Assembly (NCBI RefSeq): GCF_016429285.1
Contig: NZ_JAELUI010000003.1
Span: 1-64,000, forward strand
Length of the DNA stretch: 64,000 nucleotides
From: Ralstonia sp. ASV6
Lineage (GTDB): Bacteria > Pseudomonadota > Gammaproteobacteria > Burkholderiales > Burkholderiaceae
Direction of reading: 5' to 3'
Position 1 is the stretch's first letter; every line of letters starts with the position of its first letter. The notes beneath the pieces were generated by a model. That model saw nothing but the letters and a program-made list of their open reading frames with translations, was not told the origin of the DNA and ran no database searches. Shown here piece by piece: positions 1 to 9,245 of this stretch. Made by a program: the position numbers and the translations under genes.

Positions 1-575
1 TCAGCGGCCGTGCCGCGCAGGAACACACAGTGCAACGGGAAGCTCGGATAGAAGAGGTAGTCTTCGCCGCGAAAGCGTTCGAACTCGACCCACGATGCGG
101 TGCCCGCCGCCCGCGCCGCCTTGGCACGCGCATTGATGGCGGCACCGTGATAGCGCACATCGAGTTCGGTACGTGGATCGACGAAGGTATGCAGGCCGAT
201 CTTGGTGAGCACGCCCGGCTTGCCACCCGCGATGGCGCGATACAGATGCGTGAGCACCCCCTGCGGCAGGTTGAACGCATCGCACTGTTCGGCCAGCGCC
301 AGGTCTGCCAAACGCGTTGCTGAGCGCCAGTGCCCACCCACCACGCAGCGCGTCATACCAGGATTGCCGAAGTGGTTGACGCCGCGCGTGGCGCGATCGC
401 CCTGGCCTGCCGAGTAGACCAGCGTGAGATCGCGCGGCTCGCCGGTCGCCAGAAAGCGGCGCTCCAGTGCGTGCGTGACGGCCTCCGCGTGACCCGCGCC
501 GACAAACCCGGCGCACGCCACCGTCCATCCGGGCTGCACCAACCGAGCGGCTTCGTCTGCTGTGATGACCTGCAT
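1..575 (-). CDS. Acyl-CoA:acetate/3-ketoacid CoA-transferase, N-terminal part (cut by window edge)
   Basis: About 191 N-terminal residues are visible; the gene continues past position 1. The ATG at 575 has a strong GGAGGA ribosome site just upstream. The segments VACAGFVGAGHAEAV, GNPGMTRCVVGGHW, CDAFNLPQGVLTHLYR and KIGLHTFVDPR fit the alpha half of the single-chain CoA-transferases (YdiF / propionate CoA-transferase type), which move CoA between short acyl-CoAs and acetate or 3-ketoacids. In that family the catalytic Glu sits in the C-terminal half, which is outside the window, so activity cannot be judged. It is 50 bp downstream of the cardiolipin-synthase-like gene's stop and has its own ribosome site, so it may be a separate unit. 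Confidence 0.85.
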   Translation of the reverse strand, partial: MQVITADEAARLVQPGWTVACAGFVGAGHAEAVTHALERRFLATGEPRDLTLVYSAGQGDRATRGVNHFGNPGMTRCVVGGHWRSATRLADLALAEQCDAFNLPQGVLTHLYRAIAGGKPGVLTKIGLHTFVDPRTELDVRYHGAAINARAKAARAAGTASWVEFERFRGEDYLFYPSFPLHCVFLRGTAA

Positions 576-626
576 GTCTCCTCCGTCCTTGTTTTGTTTT
601 CGATGCGCGTCTAAACCAACATGCCG

Positions 627-1895
627 CTAATACTGTGCGGCCTGTCCGCTGATGACCACCCCCAGACGCACGACCCGGTATGCGCACCAGTCTGCCAGGC
701 GCCACCACCAGCGGCGCGCGGCATGGGTGTCTGCGAGCACGGGGCGGGCGTGATGTGCGATGGCTTCTTCCAATGCCGTACGTAATTCGCCGGCGACTTC
801 GGCATCCCATGCGACAACGTTGGCCTCGCGTGCGAGCAGCAGGCTGAATGGGTCGATGTTGCTGGAGCCGACCGTGGCCCAGCGCTCGTCCACCACCGCC
901 ACTTTTGCGTGCAGGAAGCTGGCCGTGTATTCGTGAATCTCCACGCCGTCACGCAGCAGCATGTGGTACAGCGAGCGCGTGGCGAAATGCTGCAACGGAT
1001 ACTCAACACGCCCCTGCAGCAGCATGCGCACGCGCACGCCGCGCCGCCGGCATGCCGCCAGCGCACGCATGAAGCGCACGCCCGGCAGGAAATACGCATT
1101 GGCGATGATCACTTCGTGCCGTGCCGTACCGAGCGCCCGTAGATACTCGCGTTCGATCGCGCGCCGATTGCGCACGTTATCGCGCAGCACCAGCGAGGCA
1201 AGCACGCTACCCGGGGCACGCTCACTCTGTGCCCCTGACTCACCGCGATGACGCGGACGGGGCGTATCGGTCATCACCGGAAAATCGGCCGCCACGCCAG
1301 TCACACCCACCTCGCGCACGCCGGAGCGCACCCCCATCTGCCACCAGAGTCGATCGACCGTCAGCACGATCTGCGCAACCAGCGGCCCGCGCACGCATAC
1401 CGCAAAGTCGTAGCGCGCGCCGAGCGTGGCGTCGTTCAGCGGCGCGTGGTTCAGGTCGTCGATGATGTTGATGCCGCCGACGAAGGCGATCTCATCGTCA
1501 ACGATGGCGATCTTGCGGTGCAGGCGGCGCAGGTAGCGCCGCTGCAACGCGAAGCCACGCACGGGGCGGTACACGCGCCAGACTACGCCTGCCGCGTCGA
1601 GCATCGTGGCGATGTCGGCGGGCAATGCGCCGGTGCCGAAACCATCGACCGTCAGGTGAACCTCCACGCCACGCTGTGCAGCGCGCGCAAGTGCTTGGGT
1701 CACGCTGCGTGCGACGTCGTCGTTGGTGTAGATGTAGGTTTCGAGCGCGACACGATGTTGCGCACCATCAATGGCCGCAATCAGTGCGGGGAAGAACGCT
1801 GCGCCGCCGCACAGCAGGTCGACGTCGTTGCCTGGCAGGGGCTTGCCCCGCCGCCACTCAGAACGCAGCGGACCCGCATCGCGCACGACCCTCAT
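627..1895 (-). CDS. clsB: Cardiolipin synthase B-like phospholipase D family protein
   Basis: A 422-residue member of the phospholipase D superfamily with two HKD motifs: HRKIAIVDDE near residue 126 and HAKVAVVDER near residue 329, each followed by the usual GG/GSSNID stretch. Two-motif proteins of this length that lack long N-terminal membrane helices are typically ClsB/YbhO-type cardiolipin synthases, joining phosphatidyl groups at the inner membrane. The start at 1895 was chosen because it overlaps the upstream stop as ATGA; an in-frame start at 1946 would run 17 codons into that gene. The upstream neighbour is an EEP-fold hydrolase (YbhP-like), the same pairing as ybhP-clsB in E. coli, which supports the call. 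The exact lipid substrate is inferred. Confidence 0.88.
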   Translation of the reverse strand: MRVVRDAGPLRSEWRRGKPLPGNDVDLLCGGAAFFPALIAAIDGAQHRVALETYIYTNDDVARSVTQALARAAQRGVEVHLTVDGFGTGALPADIATMLDAAGVVWRVYRPVRGFALQRRYLRRLHRKIAIVDDEIAFVGGINIIDDLNHAPLNDATLGARYDFAVCVRGPLVAQIVLTVDRLWWQMGVRSGVREVGVTGVAADFPVMTDTPRPRHRGESGAQSERAPGSVLASLVLRDNVRNRRAIEREYLRALGTARHEVIIANAYFLPGVRFMRALAACRRRGVRVRMLLQGRVEYPLQHFATRSLYHMLLRDGVEIHEYTASFLHAKVAVVDERWATVGSSNIDPFSLLLAREANVVAWDAEVAGELRTALEEAIAHHARPVLADTHAARRWWWRLADWCAYRVVRLGVVISGQAAQY

Positions 1896-2638
1896 GGGCG
1901 CGCCAGTTCCGCCATCAGGGGCACGTGGTCGGAGCGCTGCGCCCACTCGCGGCCCGTCAGCGCATGCGCGCGTTCAATGTCGAACCCGCGCACGTAGATG
2001 CGATCGAGCCGCAACCACGGCATATGGCTTGGGAAGGTGCGCACGGGGCGCGCATCGGCTGCCTTGTCGGCCACTTCTGTCGCACCCAACGACTGGCAGA
2101 TGATGCGGTCGAGGCGGTTGTTCCAGTCGTTGAAATCACCGGCCACCACGAGCGGTGCGTCTTTCGGTACCACGGCGCGCACGCGGTCGATCAGTGCTTC
2201 AGCCTGCCGCTGCCGGCTGCGCGCAAACAGGCCGAAATGTGCGCACAAGAGGTGCACCTCACCGAAGCCGAGATCGGTCACCGCATGCAGCAGGCCGCGC
2301 TGCTCAAAACGGTGATCGGAAATATCCAGATTCTCCGACAACAGAATCGGAAACCGCGAGAGGATGGCGTTACCGTGGTGTCCGTGGTCGTACACGGCGT
2401 TGCGGCCATAGACCGAGTGCGGATAGACGTCGGTCGCCAAGTAGCGCAGTTGCGTATAGCTCGGGTCGAATAACTCGGAAGCGACCAGCCGGTCATTGCG
2501 GTCCTGCACTTCCTGCAGGAAGACGATGTCGGCGTCCATGGTGTGCAAGCCTTGCCGCACATCATGCACGCGCACGCGACGCGCAATCCCCGTTACGCCC
2601 TTATGGATGTTGTAGGTGGCGACGCGCAAGCGGAGCAT
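1892..2638 (-). CDS. Endonuclease/exonuclease/phosphatase family protein (YbhP-like)
   Basis: A 248-residue EEP-fold hydrolase. The family's metal and catalytic motifs appear in order: ATYNIHKG at the N terminus, FLQEVQDRN, the central GDFNDWNN, and SDHVPL at residues 236-241. EEP proteins cut phosphodiester or phosphoester bonds in nucleic acids, inositol phosphates or lipids, and the sequence alone does not settle the substrate. The placement next to a clsB-like gene with an ATGA overlap suggests a lipid-related role, as with E. coli ybhP. The start at 2638 sits one base after the nudB stop; an upstream in-frame start at 2758 would overlap nudB by about 120 bp and adds low-quality sequence. 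Confidence 0.85.
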   Translation of the reverse strand: MLRLRVATYNIHKGVTGIARRVRVHDVRQGLHTMDADIVFLQEVQDRNDRLVASELFDPSYTQLRYLATDVYPHSVYGRNAVYDHGHHGNAILSRFPILLSENLDISDHRFEQRGLLHAVTDLGFGEVHLLCAHFGLFARSRQRQAEALIDRVRAVVPKDAPLVVAGDFNDWNNRLDRIICQSLGATEVADKAADARPVRTFPSHMPWLRLDRIYVRGFDIERAHALTGREWAQRSDHVPLMAELARP

Positions 2639-2639
2639 G

Positions 2640-3125
2640 TCAGGCCTGGTCCTTTGCGATGGCGCCCTGGCGGGCCGTGTAGGCCGCCAGACGCTCGGGC
2701 AGTTGCAGGATGGCCTCGCCGTTGCTGCGTGAGAAGCAGCGCGCAGCGGCTTCTTCATAGGGCAGCCACTCAGCCTGGAGATGCTCGCGTGGCGATAACC
2801 GCACCGGCACCTTGCCGCTCACCAGCAGGCCGAACCAGTGCTCGGTGTTGCGTGTGACGCCCGGTGCGTAGCGGTGGCGCCAGCGCGGGTAGATCTCGTA
2901 TTCGATCTGGTGCCCCCAATCGATCAGGTGATGCCGGCCCGTATCGATGCCGGTTTCTTCCTGCACCTCGCGGCGGGCGGTTTCGGCCAGGGGCTCATCA
3001 AGGGCGTCGCAACTGCCGGTGACGGATTGCCAGAAGCCAGGGTGATCCGCCCGCTCCATCACCAGCACATGCAGATCAGGCGTGTGGATGACGACGAGAA
3101 CGGAAACGGGAATCTTATGCGGCAT
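2640..3125 (-). CDS. nudB: Dihydroneopterin triphosphate diphosphatase (Nudix)
   Basis: A 161-residue Nudix hydrolase. The start MPHKIPVSVLVVIHTP and the stretch RADHPGFWQSVTGS closely follow NudB, which removes pyrophosphate from dihydroneopterin triphosphate in folate synthesis. The Nudix box ends in REVQEETGI with the metal-binding Glu residues intact; the loop before it seems one residue longer than in E. coli NudB. An alternative ATG at 3158 adds 11 residues; neither start has a good ribosome site, and homology favours 3125. It lies downstream of aspS, as nudB often does in proteobacteria, but one gene intervenes here. Confidence 0.87.
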   Translation of the reverse strand: MPHKIPVSVLVVIHTPDLHVLVMERADHPGFWQSVTGSCDALDEPLAETARREVQEETGIDTGRHHLIDWGHQIEYEIYPRWRHRYAPGVTRNTEHWFGLLVSGKVPVRLSPREHLQAEWLPYEEAAARCFSRSNGEAILQLPERLAAYTARQGAIAKDQA

Positions 3126-3248
3126 GACGGTTTGGCAGCGGGTAACGGCGGGCGACATAAGCGCACCGCAATTCGATAGCTTACCGCAGCCGGATGCCGC
3201 TGATTGTGATGATCGCCATTGCCAGGCAGCGCTGCGATGCCGCAGCCA

Positions 3249-4127
3249 TCAAGCCGCGCGCAATGGGCCCTGGCCGGTACGCATGCGTGCAAGCCACAGC
3301 ACGGTCTCATCGGTGGCGCTGCCGTGGCCGCCCTCGTGGCCAAGTTCGCGGCGCGCGACCGCCAGCAGTGGGTCGAGCATCGCGGCGTAGTCCGCGGCGG
3401 CCAGGTCCGATCGGGCCCACAGCGCCTCGGTTCGCTCACCCAGTTGCTGGCGCAACGCACTGACTTGCGCCGTCAGCTCGCGCTCGCGCGTGCCCAGCGC
3501 GTTGAACTTCTGGATCAGGAACCGCTGTACCTCGGTCTGCTCGGACTGCGCGTTCGCCTGCTCGAAGCGCACCACAATGGCGGACGTCTCACGCTCAATG
3601 CGCTGCAGCTCTTCGCGGCCTTCACGCTCGGCAGCCTCAAGGGTCTGCAGGGCACGGCGGGCGGCCTGCAGCGCGTGGGCATGCTCGGCAAAACAGCGCT
3701 CAGCGGCAAGGTGCTTCTCTGCCAACGAACGTGGCGTGTCGTACAGCAGCGGATGGACCGGCGCCTCCGGTGCGGCCAACGGCAAGGCGGCATCCGGCAC
3801 ACGCAGATTGGCCACACCGCGCAGCCAATGCATGCGATCTGCAGCCAGGCGCCCCAGATCGCGCAACGCGTCGTCCAGGCGTGCGGTTGGAACCGAGGTT
3901 GCCGCGGCGGTTGGATGCGCACTCTGCGCCGCAGCGGCGATCTCCGGCACGCAAGCCGCTACGGTTGTTGCCACGGCCTCGGTCATGGCGATGGCCGCAC
4001 GGCGGGTGGCACGGCGGATTTCGATCCACGCCACGGTCATGATGACCAGCGCGGCGATCAGCCAGGTCAGCAGGAATTCTGCGTGCGCCACCACCCAGGT
4101 GCGCACAAAATCGACAGGATCATTCAA
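3249..4127 (-). CDS. Hypothetical membrane-anchored coiled-coil protein
   Basis: A 292-residue protein I cannot assign to a named family. One hydrophobic segment at about residues 10-36 (EFLLTWLIAALVIMTVAWIE) predicts a single inner-membrane anchor. The rest is soluble, with long Glu/Gln/Arg/Ala-rich helices from about residue 135 to 240 that look like a coiled coil. This resembles scaffold or septum-associated proteins of the RmuC/ZapG style, but no diagnostic motif is present. It lies between aspS and nudB on the same strand, separated from aspS by a terminator-like hairpin, and probably has its own promoter. A GGAGGA ribosome site precedes the ATG at 4127. Confidence 0.7.
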   Translation of the reverse strand: MNDPVDFVRTWVVAHAEFLLTWLIAALVIMTVAWIEIRRATRRAAIAMTEAVATTVAACVPEIAAAAQSAHPTAAATSVPTARLDDALRDLGRLAADRMHWLRGVANLRVPDAALPLAAPEAPVHPLLYDTPRSLAEKHLAAERCFAEHAHALQAARRALQTLEAAEREGREELQRIERETSAIVVRFEQANAQSEQTEVQRFLIQKFNALGTRERELTAQVSALRQQLGERTEALWARSDLAAADYAAMLDPLLAVARRELGHEGGHGSATDETVLWLARMRTGQGPLRAA

Positions 4128-4209
4128 GGTGGTCCTCCTTCGCCGTCACCCAACGTGACAATTCCAAGGGACCGTGGGTAGCAAGTGACGTTCCCGCACG
4201 AAGCCAGTG

Positions 4210-4250
4210 CCCAAAAACAAACCGCGCCGCCCTTGCGGGTCGGCGCGGTG
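4210..4250 (-). terminator. Intrinsic terminator after aspS
   Basis: On the minus strand ACCGCGCCG pairs with CGGCGCGGT (4221-4229 and 4241-4249) around a short loop, followed by a T-rich run (GTTTGTTTTT). It lies 26 bp past the aspS stop and should end that transcript. Confidence 0.75.
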
Positions 4251-4275
4251 TGCGTCGCAGCGCGAACGACGAGAA

Positions 4276-6102
4276 TCAGGCCGTCGTTGCAGCGTTCGGT
4301 GCTGCCACCTTTGCCTCGGCAGCGCGCAGACGAATGTGCAATTCGCGCAATTGTTTCTCGTCCACCGGGCTCGGGGCCTGCGTGAGCAGATCCTGCGCAC
4401 GCTGCGTCTTCGGGAAGGCGATCACGTCACGGATCGAATCCGCACCGGCCATCATCGTGACAACGCGGTCCAGACCGAATGCGATGCCGCCGTGCGGGGG
4501 CGCGCCGTACTGCAGGGCGTCCAGCAGGAAGCCGAACTTGGCACGCGCTTCTTCCTCGCCAATCTTCAGGGCACGGAACACCTTGCTCTGCACGTCCTCA
4601 CGATAGATACGCACCGAGCCGCCACCGATTTCCCAGCCGTTGAGCACCATGTCGTAAGCCTTGGCGATGCACTTGCCCGGATCGGTTTCCAGGTATTCCA
4701 GGTGCTCGTCCTTCGGGCTCGTGAACGGGTGGTGCATGGCCACCCAGCGGGCATCTTCCTCGTCGTACTCGAACATCGGGAAGTCCACCACCCACAGCGG
4801 CTTCCAGGCATCTTCAAACAGGCCAGTGCTCTTGGCAAAGTCGGAGTGGCCGATCTTCAGACGCAGCGCGCCCATGGCGTCGTTGACGACCTTGGCACGG
4901 TCCGCACCGAAGAACAGGATGTCGCCATCCTGCGCACCGCTGCGCTTGAGGATTTCAGCGATGGCCGCGTCGTGCAGGTTCTTCACGATCGGCGATTGCA
5001 GGCCGTCGCGGCCCTTGGCCACTTCGTTGACCTTGATCCAGGCCAGGCCCTTGGCACCGTAGATCTCGACGAACTTGCCATAGGCATCGATATCGCCACG
5101 CGACAGGGCGGCGCCGCCCGGCACACGCAGGGCCACCACGCGGCCGCCTTCAGCGTTGGCTGCAGCCGAGAACACCTTGAAGTCGACATCCTTCATCGCG
5201 TCGGTCAGCTCGGTGAACTCCAGCTTGACGCGCAGGTCCGGCTTGTCCGAACCGAAGCGGGCCATCGCCTCGCGGAACTCCATCACCGGGAACTTGGCAT
5301 CCAGCTCGACCGACATGGTGTTCTTGAACACCGTGCGGATCATCTCTTCAAACAGATCGCGGATTTCCTGCTCGGTCAGGAACGACGTTTCGCAGTCGAT
5401 CTGGGTGAACTCGGGCTGGCGGTCAGCGCGCAGGTCTTCGTCGCGGAAGCACTTGGTGATCTGGTAGTAGCGGTCGAAGCCCGACACCATCAGCATCTGC
5501 TTGAAGAGCTGCGGCGATTGCGGCAGCGCAAAGAACTGGCCAGCGTTCACACGCGAGGGCACGAGGTAGTCGCGCGCGCCTTCGGGCGTGCTCTTGGTCA
5601 GCATCGGCGTTTCGATGTCGATGAAGCCCTTGTCGTCGAGGTACTTGCGCACCTCCATCGCCACCTTGTAGCGCAGGCGCAGGTTGTACTGCATCTGCGG
5701 GCGGCGCAGATCCAGCACGCGATGCGTCAGGCGCGTGGTTTCCGACAGGTTGTCGTCGTCCAGCTGGAACGGCGGCGTGACGGAGGCGTTGAGCACGGTC
5801 AGCTCGTGGCACAGCACTTCAATCTTGCCGCTGGCGAGGTTGGCGTTGGTGGTGCCTTCCGGGCGAGCGCGCACGATGCCCTTCACTTGCAGGCAGAACT
5901 CGTTGCGCACACCTTCTGCCACCTTGAACATCTCCGGGCGGTCTGGGTCGCACACGACTTGCACCAGGCCTTCACGGTCGCGCAGGTCGATGAAGATCAC
6001 GCCACCATGGTCACGACGGCGATGCGCCCAGCCCGACAGGGTGACGCTCTGGCCGAGCAGTTGTTCGGTGACCTGACCGCAGTATTGAGTACGCATTTGC
6101 AT
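4276..6102 (-). CDS. aspS: Aspartyl-tRNA synthetase
   Basis: A 608-residue class II aminoacyl-tRNA synthetase of the long bacterial AspRS type. An OB-fold anticodon-binding domain comes first ([16 protein letters not shown]), then the catalytic core with motif 2 ([18 protein letters not shown]), the bacterial GAD insertion, and motif 3 ([10 protein letters not shown]). It charges tRNA-Asp in the cytoplasm; in betaproteobacteria lacking AsnRS the enzyme is often non-discriminating and also mischarges tRNA-Asn for GatCAB, which cannot be decided here. The start MQMRTQYCG at 6102 was preferred over a 10-residue longer ATG start at 6132 because it matches the usual AspRS N terminus. It follows the DUF502 and FmdB genes on the same strand. 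Confidence 0.97.
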   Translation of the reverse strand: MQMRTQYCGQVTEQLLGQSVTLSGWAHRRRDHGGVIFIDLRDREGLVQVVCDPDRPEMFKVAEGVRNEFCLQVKGIVRARPEGTTNANLASGKIEVLCHELTVLNASVTPPFQLDDDNLSETTRLTHRVLDLRRPQMQYNLRLRYKVAMEVRKYLDDKGFIDIETPMLTKSTPEGARDYLVPSRVNAGQFFALPQSPQLFKQMLMVSGFDRYYQITKCFRDEDLRADRQPEFTQIDCETSFLTEQEIRDLFEEMIRTVFKNTMSVELDAKFPVMEFREAMARFGSDKPDLRVKLEFTELTDAMKDVDFKVFSAAANAEGGRVVALRVPGGAALSRGDIDAYGKFVEIYGAKGLAWIKVNEVAKGRDGLQSPIVKNLHDAAIAEILKRSGAQDGDILFFGADRAKVVNDAMGALRLKIGHSDFAKSTGLFEDAWKPLWVVDFPMFEYDEEDARWVAMHHPFTSPKDEHLEYLETDPGKCIAKAYDMVLNGWEIGGGSVRIYREDVQSKVFRALKIGEEEARAKFGFLLDALQYGAPPHGGIAFGLDRVVTMMAGADSIRDVIAFPKTQRAQDLLTQAPSPVDEKQLRELHIRLRAAEAKVAAPNAATTA

Positions 6103-6202
6103 GTTGTGATTTTCCGCGAAGCGCGCTGCCAACAGGGCAACGCGCGAGAAAGTTGATCGAGGAGCCGGAGGGATGGGCTCGCGCTACCGGCCGAATGCGT
6201 TA

Positions 6203-6940
6203 CTAAGGAGCTGATACGGCGCCGCCGGTTTCGGGCAGCGCGCTCGGATTCGAGGGGTCGCGCGGCGAGTTTGCCGGCGACCGGTCCTCCGTATGTGGCG
6301 AGGCATCAGGCGGGTCCATGCGGCGCGGCAGCGTCTCAGGCGCCACCACCCCCATCGACACGATGTACTTGAGCGCTGCATCCACCGTCATGTCCAGCTC
6401 GATGGTGTCGGCCTTGGGCATCATCAGGAAGAAACCCGACGTTGGGTTGGGCGTGGTCGGCACGTACACGCTGACGTACTCGCCCTGCAGGTGGTTCTCG
6501 ACGTCACCGCCGGGGCGACCGGTCAGGAAGGCAATCGTCCACGAACCCTCGCGTGGGTACTGCACCAGCAGCGCCTTGCGGAAGGCATTGCCGTTGGACG
6601 ACAGCAGCGTGTCCGATACCTGCTTGACGCTCGAATAGATCGGGCCAACCACGGGAATGCGGCCCAGCAGCGCTTCCCACCACGTCACCAGCTTCTGGCC
6701 AATGAAGTTGTGCGCCAGCACGCCCACGATCAGGATGAACAACAGCGTCAGGATCGCGCCCAGACCCGGGATCTTCACGCCGAGCAGGCGATCGGGCTGC
6801 CAGGCCGACGGCAGCAGCGCCAGACTCTGGTCCATCGTGCCGATGATGAGCGACAGCACCCACAGCGTGATCGCAAGCGGGACGAGCACCAGAAGACCGG
6901 TCAGGAACCACGTCTTGAGCGCGCTGGTTTTCTGTTTCAT
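6203..6940 (-). CDS. DUF502 family inner-membrane protein
   Basis: A 245-residue protein with two strong N-terminal membrane segments (about residues 10-32 and 54-78) followed by a soluble domain with the DUF502 signatures GRIPVVGPIYSSVKQ, YPREGSWTIAFLTG and VPTTPNPTSGFF. The molecular role of the family is unknown. The C terminus (last about 40 residues) is Pro/Ser/Asp-rich and probably disordered. It lies 31 bp after the FmdB-like gene and about 100 bp before aspS; the fmdB-DUF502-aspS order recurs in Burkholderiales. The start at 6940 matches the family start MKQKTSALKTWFLTG; longer reading is Arg/Pro-rich and not credible. Confidence 0.88.
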   Translation of the reverse strand: MKQKTSALKTWFLTGLLVLVPLAITLWVLSLIIGTMDQSLALLPSAWQPDRLLGVKIPGLGAILTLLFILIVGVLAHNFIGQKLVTWWEALLGRIPVVGPIYSSVKQVSDTLLSSNGNAFRKALLVQYPREGSWTIAFLTGRPGGDVENHLQGEYVSVYVPTTPNPTSGFFLMMPKADTIELDMTVDAALKYIVSMGVVAPETLPRRMDPPDASPHTEDRSPANSPRDPSNPSALPETGGAVSAP

Positions 6941-6971
6941 GGGGCGGCGGACCGAGAAATCAACGATGCGA

Positions 6972-7313
6972 TCAGTGGCACGCGCACGACGTGCCGCAAC
7001 CACCCGAAGCCGCCGGAGCAGCGCTGGATGCGGTGGAGGAGGCGCTGTCGGACGAAGCGGCCGGCGCGGCAGCGGATGCCGCTGCGGCATCCGGCTTGGC
7101 CGCCGTGCTGGCAGCCGACGTACCGCCCGAGCCGCCACGGAAGTCCGTCACATACCAGCCCGAGCCCTTGAGCTGGAAGCCGGCAGCAGTGAGCTGCTTC
7201 TTGAACGCCGGCGCGCCGCACTCCGGGCAATCCGTCAGCGGCGCGTCGCTCATCTTCTGCAGCACATCCTTGGCGTGGCCGCAGGCGTCGCATCGATAAG
7301 CATAGATCGGCAT
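6972..7313 (-). CDS. FmdB-type zinc-ribbon protein
   Basis: A 113-residue protein beginning MPIYAYRCDACG, with the zinc ribbon of the FmdB/CxxC_CxxC_SSSS family: Cys8, Cys11, Cys29 and Cys32. It continues with the conserved FKKQLTAAGFQLKGSGWY region. The C-terminal half is a Ser/Ala low-complexity tail that ends in GGCGTSCACH, adding three more Cys and a His that might bind metal. Family members are suggested regulators, but the function is not established. Likely the first gene of the fmdB-DUF502-aspS transcript. Confidence 0.88.
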   Translation of the reverse strand: MPIYAYRCDACGHAKDVLQKMSDAPLTDCPECGAPAFKKQLTAAGFQLKGSGWYVTDFRGGSGGTSAASTAAKPDAAAASAAAPAASSDSASSTASSAAPAASGGCGTSCACH

Positions 7314-7584
7314 GGTGTCCTCACCCTGGAACAAACGAAATTCGAGAAAACGATTGAAATGCCCGTCGCCAACCGCGATTCCGGCACAGAAAGCGTGTGC
7401 GGGCTTGCGAAAGATCGGGGCAACTGCGCCGGTTGCAAGTCCATCTGACAAGCACGGGCGCGCAAAGCCTTGAATTATAAACCCTTTCAGTGGGATTCCT
7501 GACCGCGGTTGCGGTACAGGCGATGGCGGCGCGCCACAATGTGGCACACCGTGCATTTCATCGCTCCTGCCCAACAGCGCTTAA

Positions 7585-9024
7585 TCAGGCTTGCGTAGCA
7601 GCCTTGGTGGTTGGCGCACGATTCTCGATCCACTGCGGCCCGAGCGAGCCAAGGATCATCGCGCCCAAGCTGGCCAGCAGGCCAACCAATTGTGGCGGAA
7701 GCGCCGCATCCGGCAAGAACACTTCACACCATATCCACGCGGCCAGACCTAGGATGATGGCCAGCAGCCCCCCCTGCTTGGTCGCGCGCTTCCAGAACAG
7801 GCCGAAAGCCAGCGGCACGAAGGCGGCCACCAGCGTCACCTTATAGGCACTCTCGACCATGTGGAAGATCGACAGGTGCGAGTTCAGCGCAAACAGCGTC
7901 ACCAGCACCGTAAAGGTCAGCACCACCGCCTGCATCACACGCAGGAAACGCTTGTCGTCCATGTTTGGCAGCAGCGGGCGCAGCACGTTTTCAGCAAAGG
8001 TCACGGACGGTGCCAGCAACGTCGCACTGGCGCAACTCTTGATGGCCGACAGCAGCGCACCGAAGAACATCACCTGCGCAAAAACCGGTGCGTGCTGCAG
8101 CACCAGGTTGGGCAAGATCATCTGCGAATCGGTATCGATGTATTTAGCGACCATCTCCGGATCGATCAAGGTGGCGGAGTAGGCCAGGAACATCGGCACG
8201 AACGCGAACATGAAGTACAGCACGCCGCCCAGCACCGAAGCCGACCCGGCGATGCGCTCGGTGCGCGAAGACGTCACACGCTGGAAGACGTCCTGCTGAG
8301 GAATCGAGCCCAGCATCATGGTGATCCAGGCGGTCACAAAGCCGATGATCTCGATCGGGTTGAACGCCGGCCAGAACGAGAACTTGCCCGAAGCCGCCGC
8401 ATGCGCCACCACCGTGCCCACGCCGCCGGCCTGCCCCGAGACTTCCCAGCCGATGTACAGCATGCCGATCACAATGATGATCATCTGGATGAAGTCGGTC
8501 ACGGCCACCGACCACATGCCGCCAAACAGCGTGTAGACCAGCACGCTGCCCGCACCGATCATCATCCCCATGTCCTGCGAGACCGCGCCGTCCGACACGG
8601 TATAGAACACCAGGCCCAACGCCTTGATCTGCGCCGCCACCCAGCCCAGGTACGACACGACGATGCACAGGGTGGTCAGCGTTTCGGCCAGGCGGCCAAA
8701 GCGGTTGCGGTAGAAGTCACCAATGGTGAGCAGGTTCATCCGGTACAGCGGCTTGGCGAAGAACAAGCCCACCAGGATCAGGCACAGGGACGAACCGAAC
8801 GGATCGGCCACCACGCCATGCAGGCCGCCCTTGAGAAATTCTGCGGGAATGCCCAGCACCGCCTCGGAGCCGAACCAGGTGGCAAACACCGTGGCGGTCA
8901 CGACATAGAACGGCAGGCTGCGGCCGGCCACCGCAAAATCGGCCGCATCGCGAACACGCAGCGCAGCCCAAAGGCCGATCCCGACCGAAATCACCCAGTA
9001 AATAATGACGAACCAGATCAGCAT
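7585..9024 (-). CDS. Sodium:solute symporter family (SSS) transporter
   Basis: A 479-residue integral membrane protein with about 13 predicted helices, starting MLIWFVIIYWVISVGIGL. The pattern AGRSLPFYVVTATVFATWFG near residues 40-60 and the later SIPQQDVFQRV and LSAIKSCASATLLAPS segments are typical of the SLC5/SSS family (PutP, PanF and related), which couple Na+ entry to uptake of organic solutes. The substrate cannot be read from the sequence. The reading frame stays open upstream to 9249 but the extra residues are Arg/Ser-rich and lack similarity, so 9024 is used. It appears monocistronic. Confidence 0.88.
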   Translation of the reverse strand: MLIWFVIIYWVISVGIGLWAALRVRDAADFAVAGRSLPFYVVTATVFATWFGSEAVLGIPAEFLKGGLHGVVADPFGSSLCLILVGLFFAKPLYRMNLLTIGDFYRNRFGRLAETLTTLCIVVSYLGWVAAQIKALGLVFYTVSDGAVSQDMGMMIGAGSVLVYTLFGGMWSVAVTDFIQMIIIVIGMLYIGWEVSGQAGGVGTVVAHAAASGKFSFWPAFNPIEIIGFVTAWITMMLGSIPQQDVFQRVTSSRTERIAGSASVLGGVLYFMFAFVPMFLAYSATLIDPEMVAKYIDTDSQMILPNLVLQHAPVFAQVMFFGALLSAIKSCASATLLAPSVTFAENVLRPLLPNMDDKRFLRVMQAVVLTFTVLVTLFALNSHLSIFHMVESAYKVTLVAAFVPLAFGLFWKRATKQGGLLAIILGLAAWIWCEVFLPDAALPPQLVGLLASLGAMILGSLGPQWIENRAPTTKAATQA

Positions 9025-9245
9025 GGCAGCGCGGAAGAATTGCAGGAAATCCCGTTGGCGGCCAAGCCGGGCGCCGGGCGAAGTGGCGGGATTATAGCGA
9101 TGGGACTGTGCGACGGGGCATCGGTGCGACCACGAATACCACCCCGTTTGCCACTTTTTTGTGCGGCGCCCCGCAACGGGCGTCCGTAGGCTTTTTGTTG
9201 ACTGCCGCCATTGTTGCTTCGCACCAACACTGGCCGCAGTCAGGA

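Noticed and set aside
4207-6156. A 649-codon open frame on the plus strand
   Set aside because: It is the antisense shadow of aspS with no recognisable domain.
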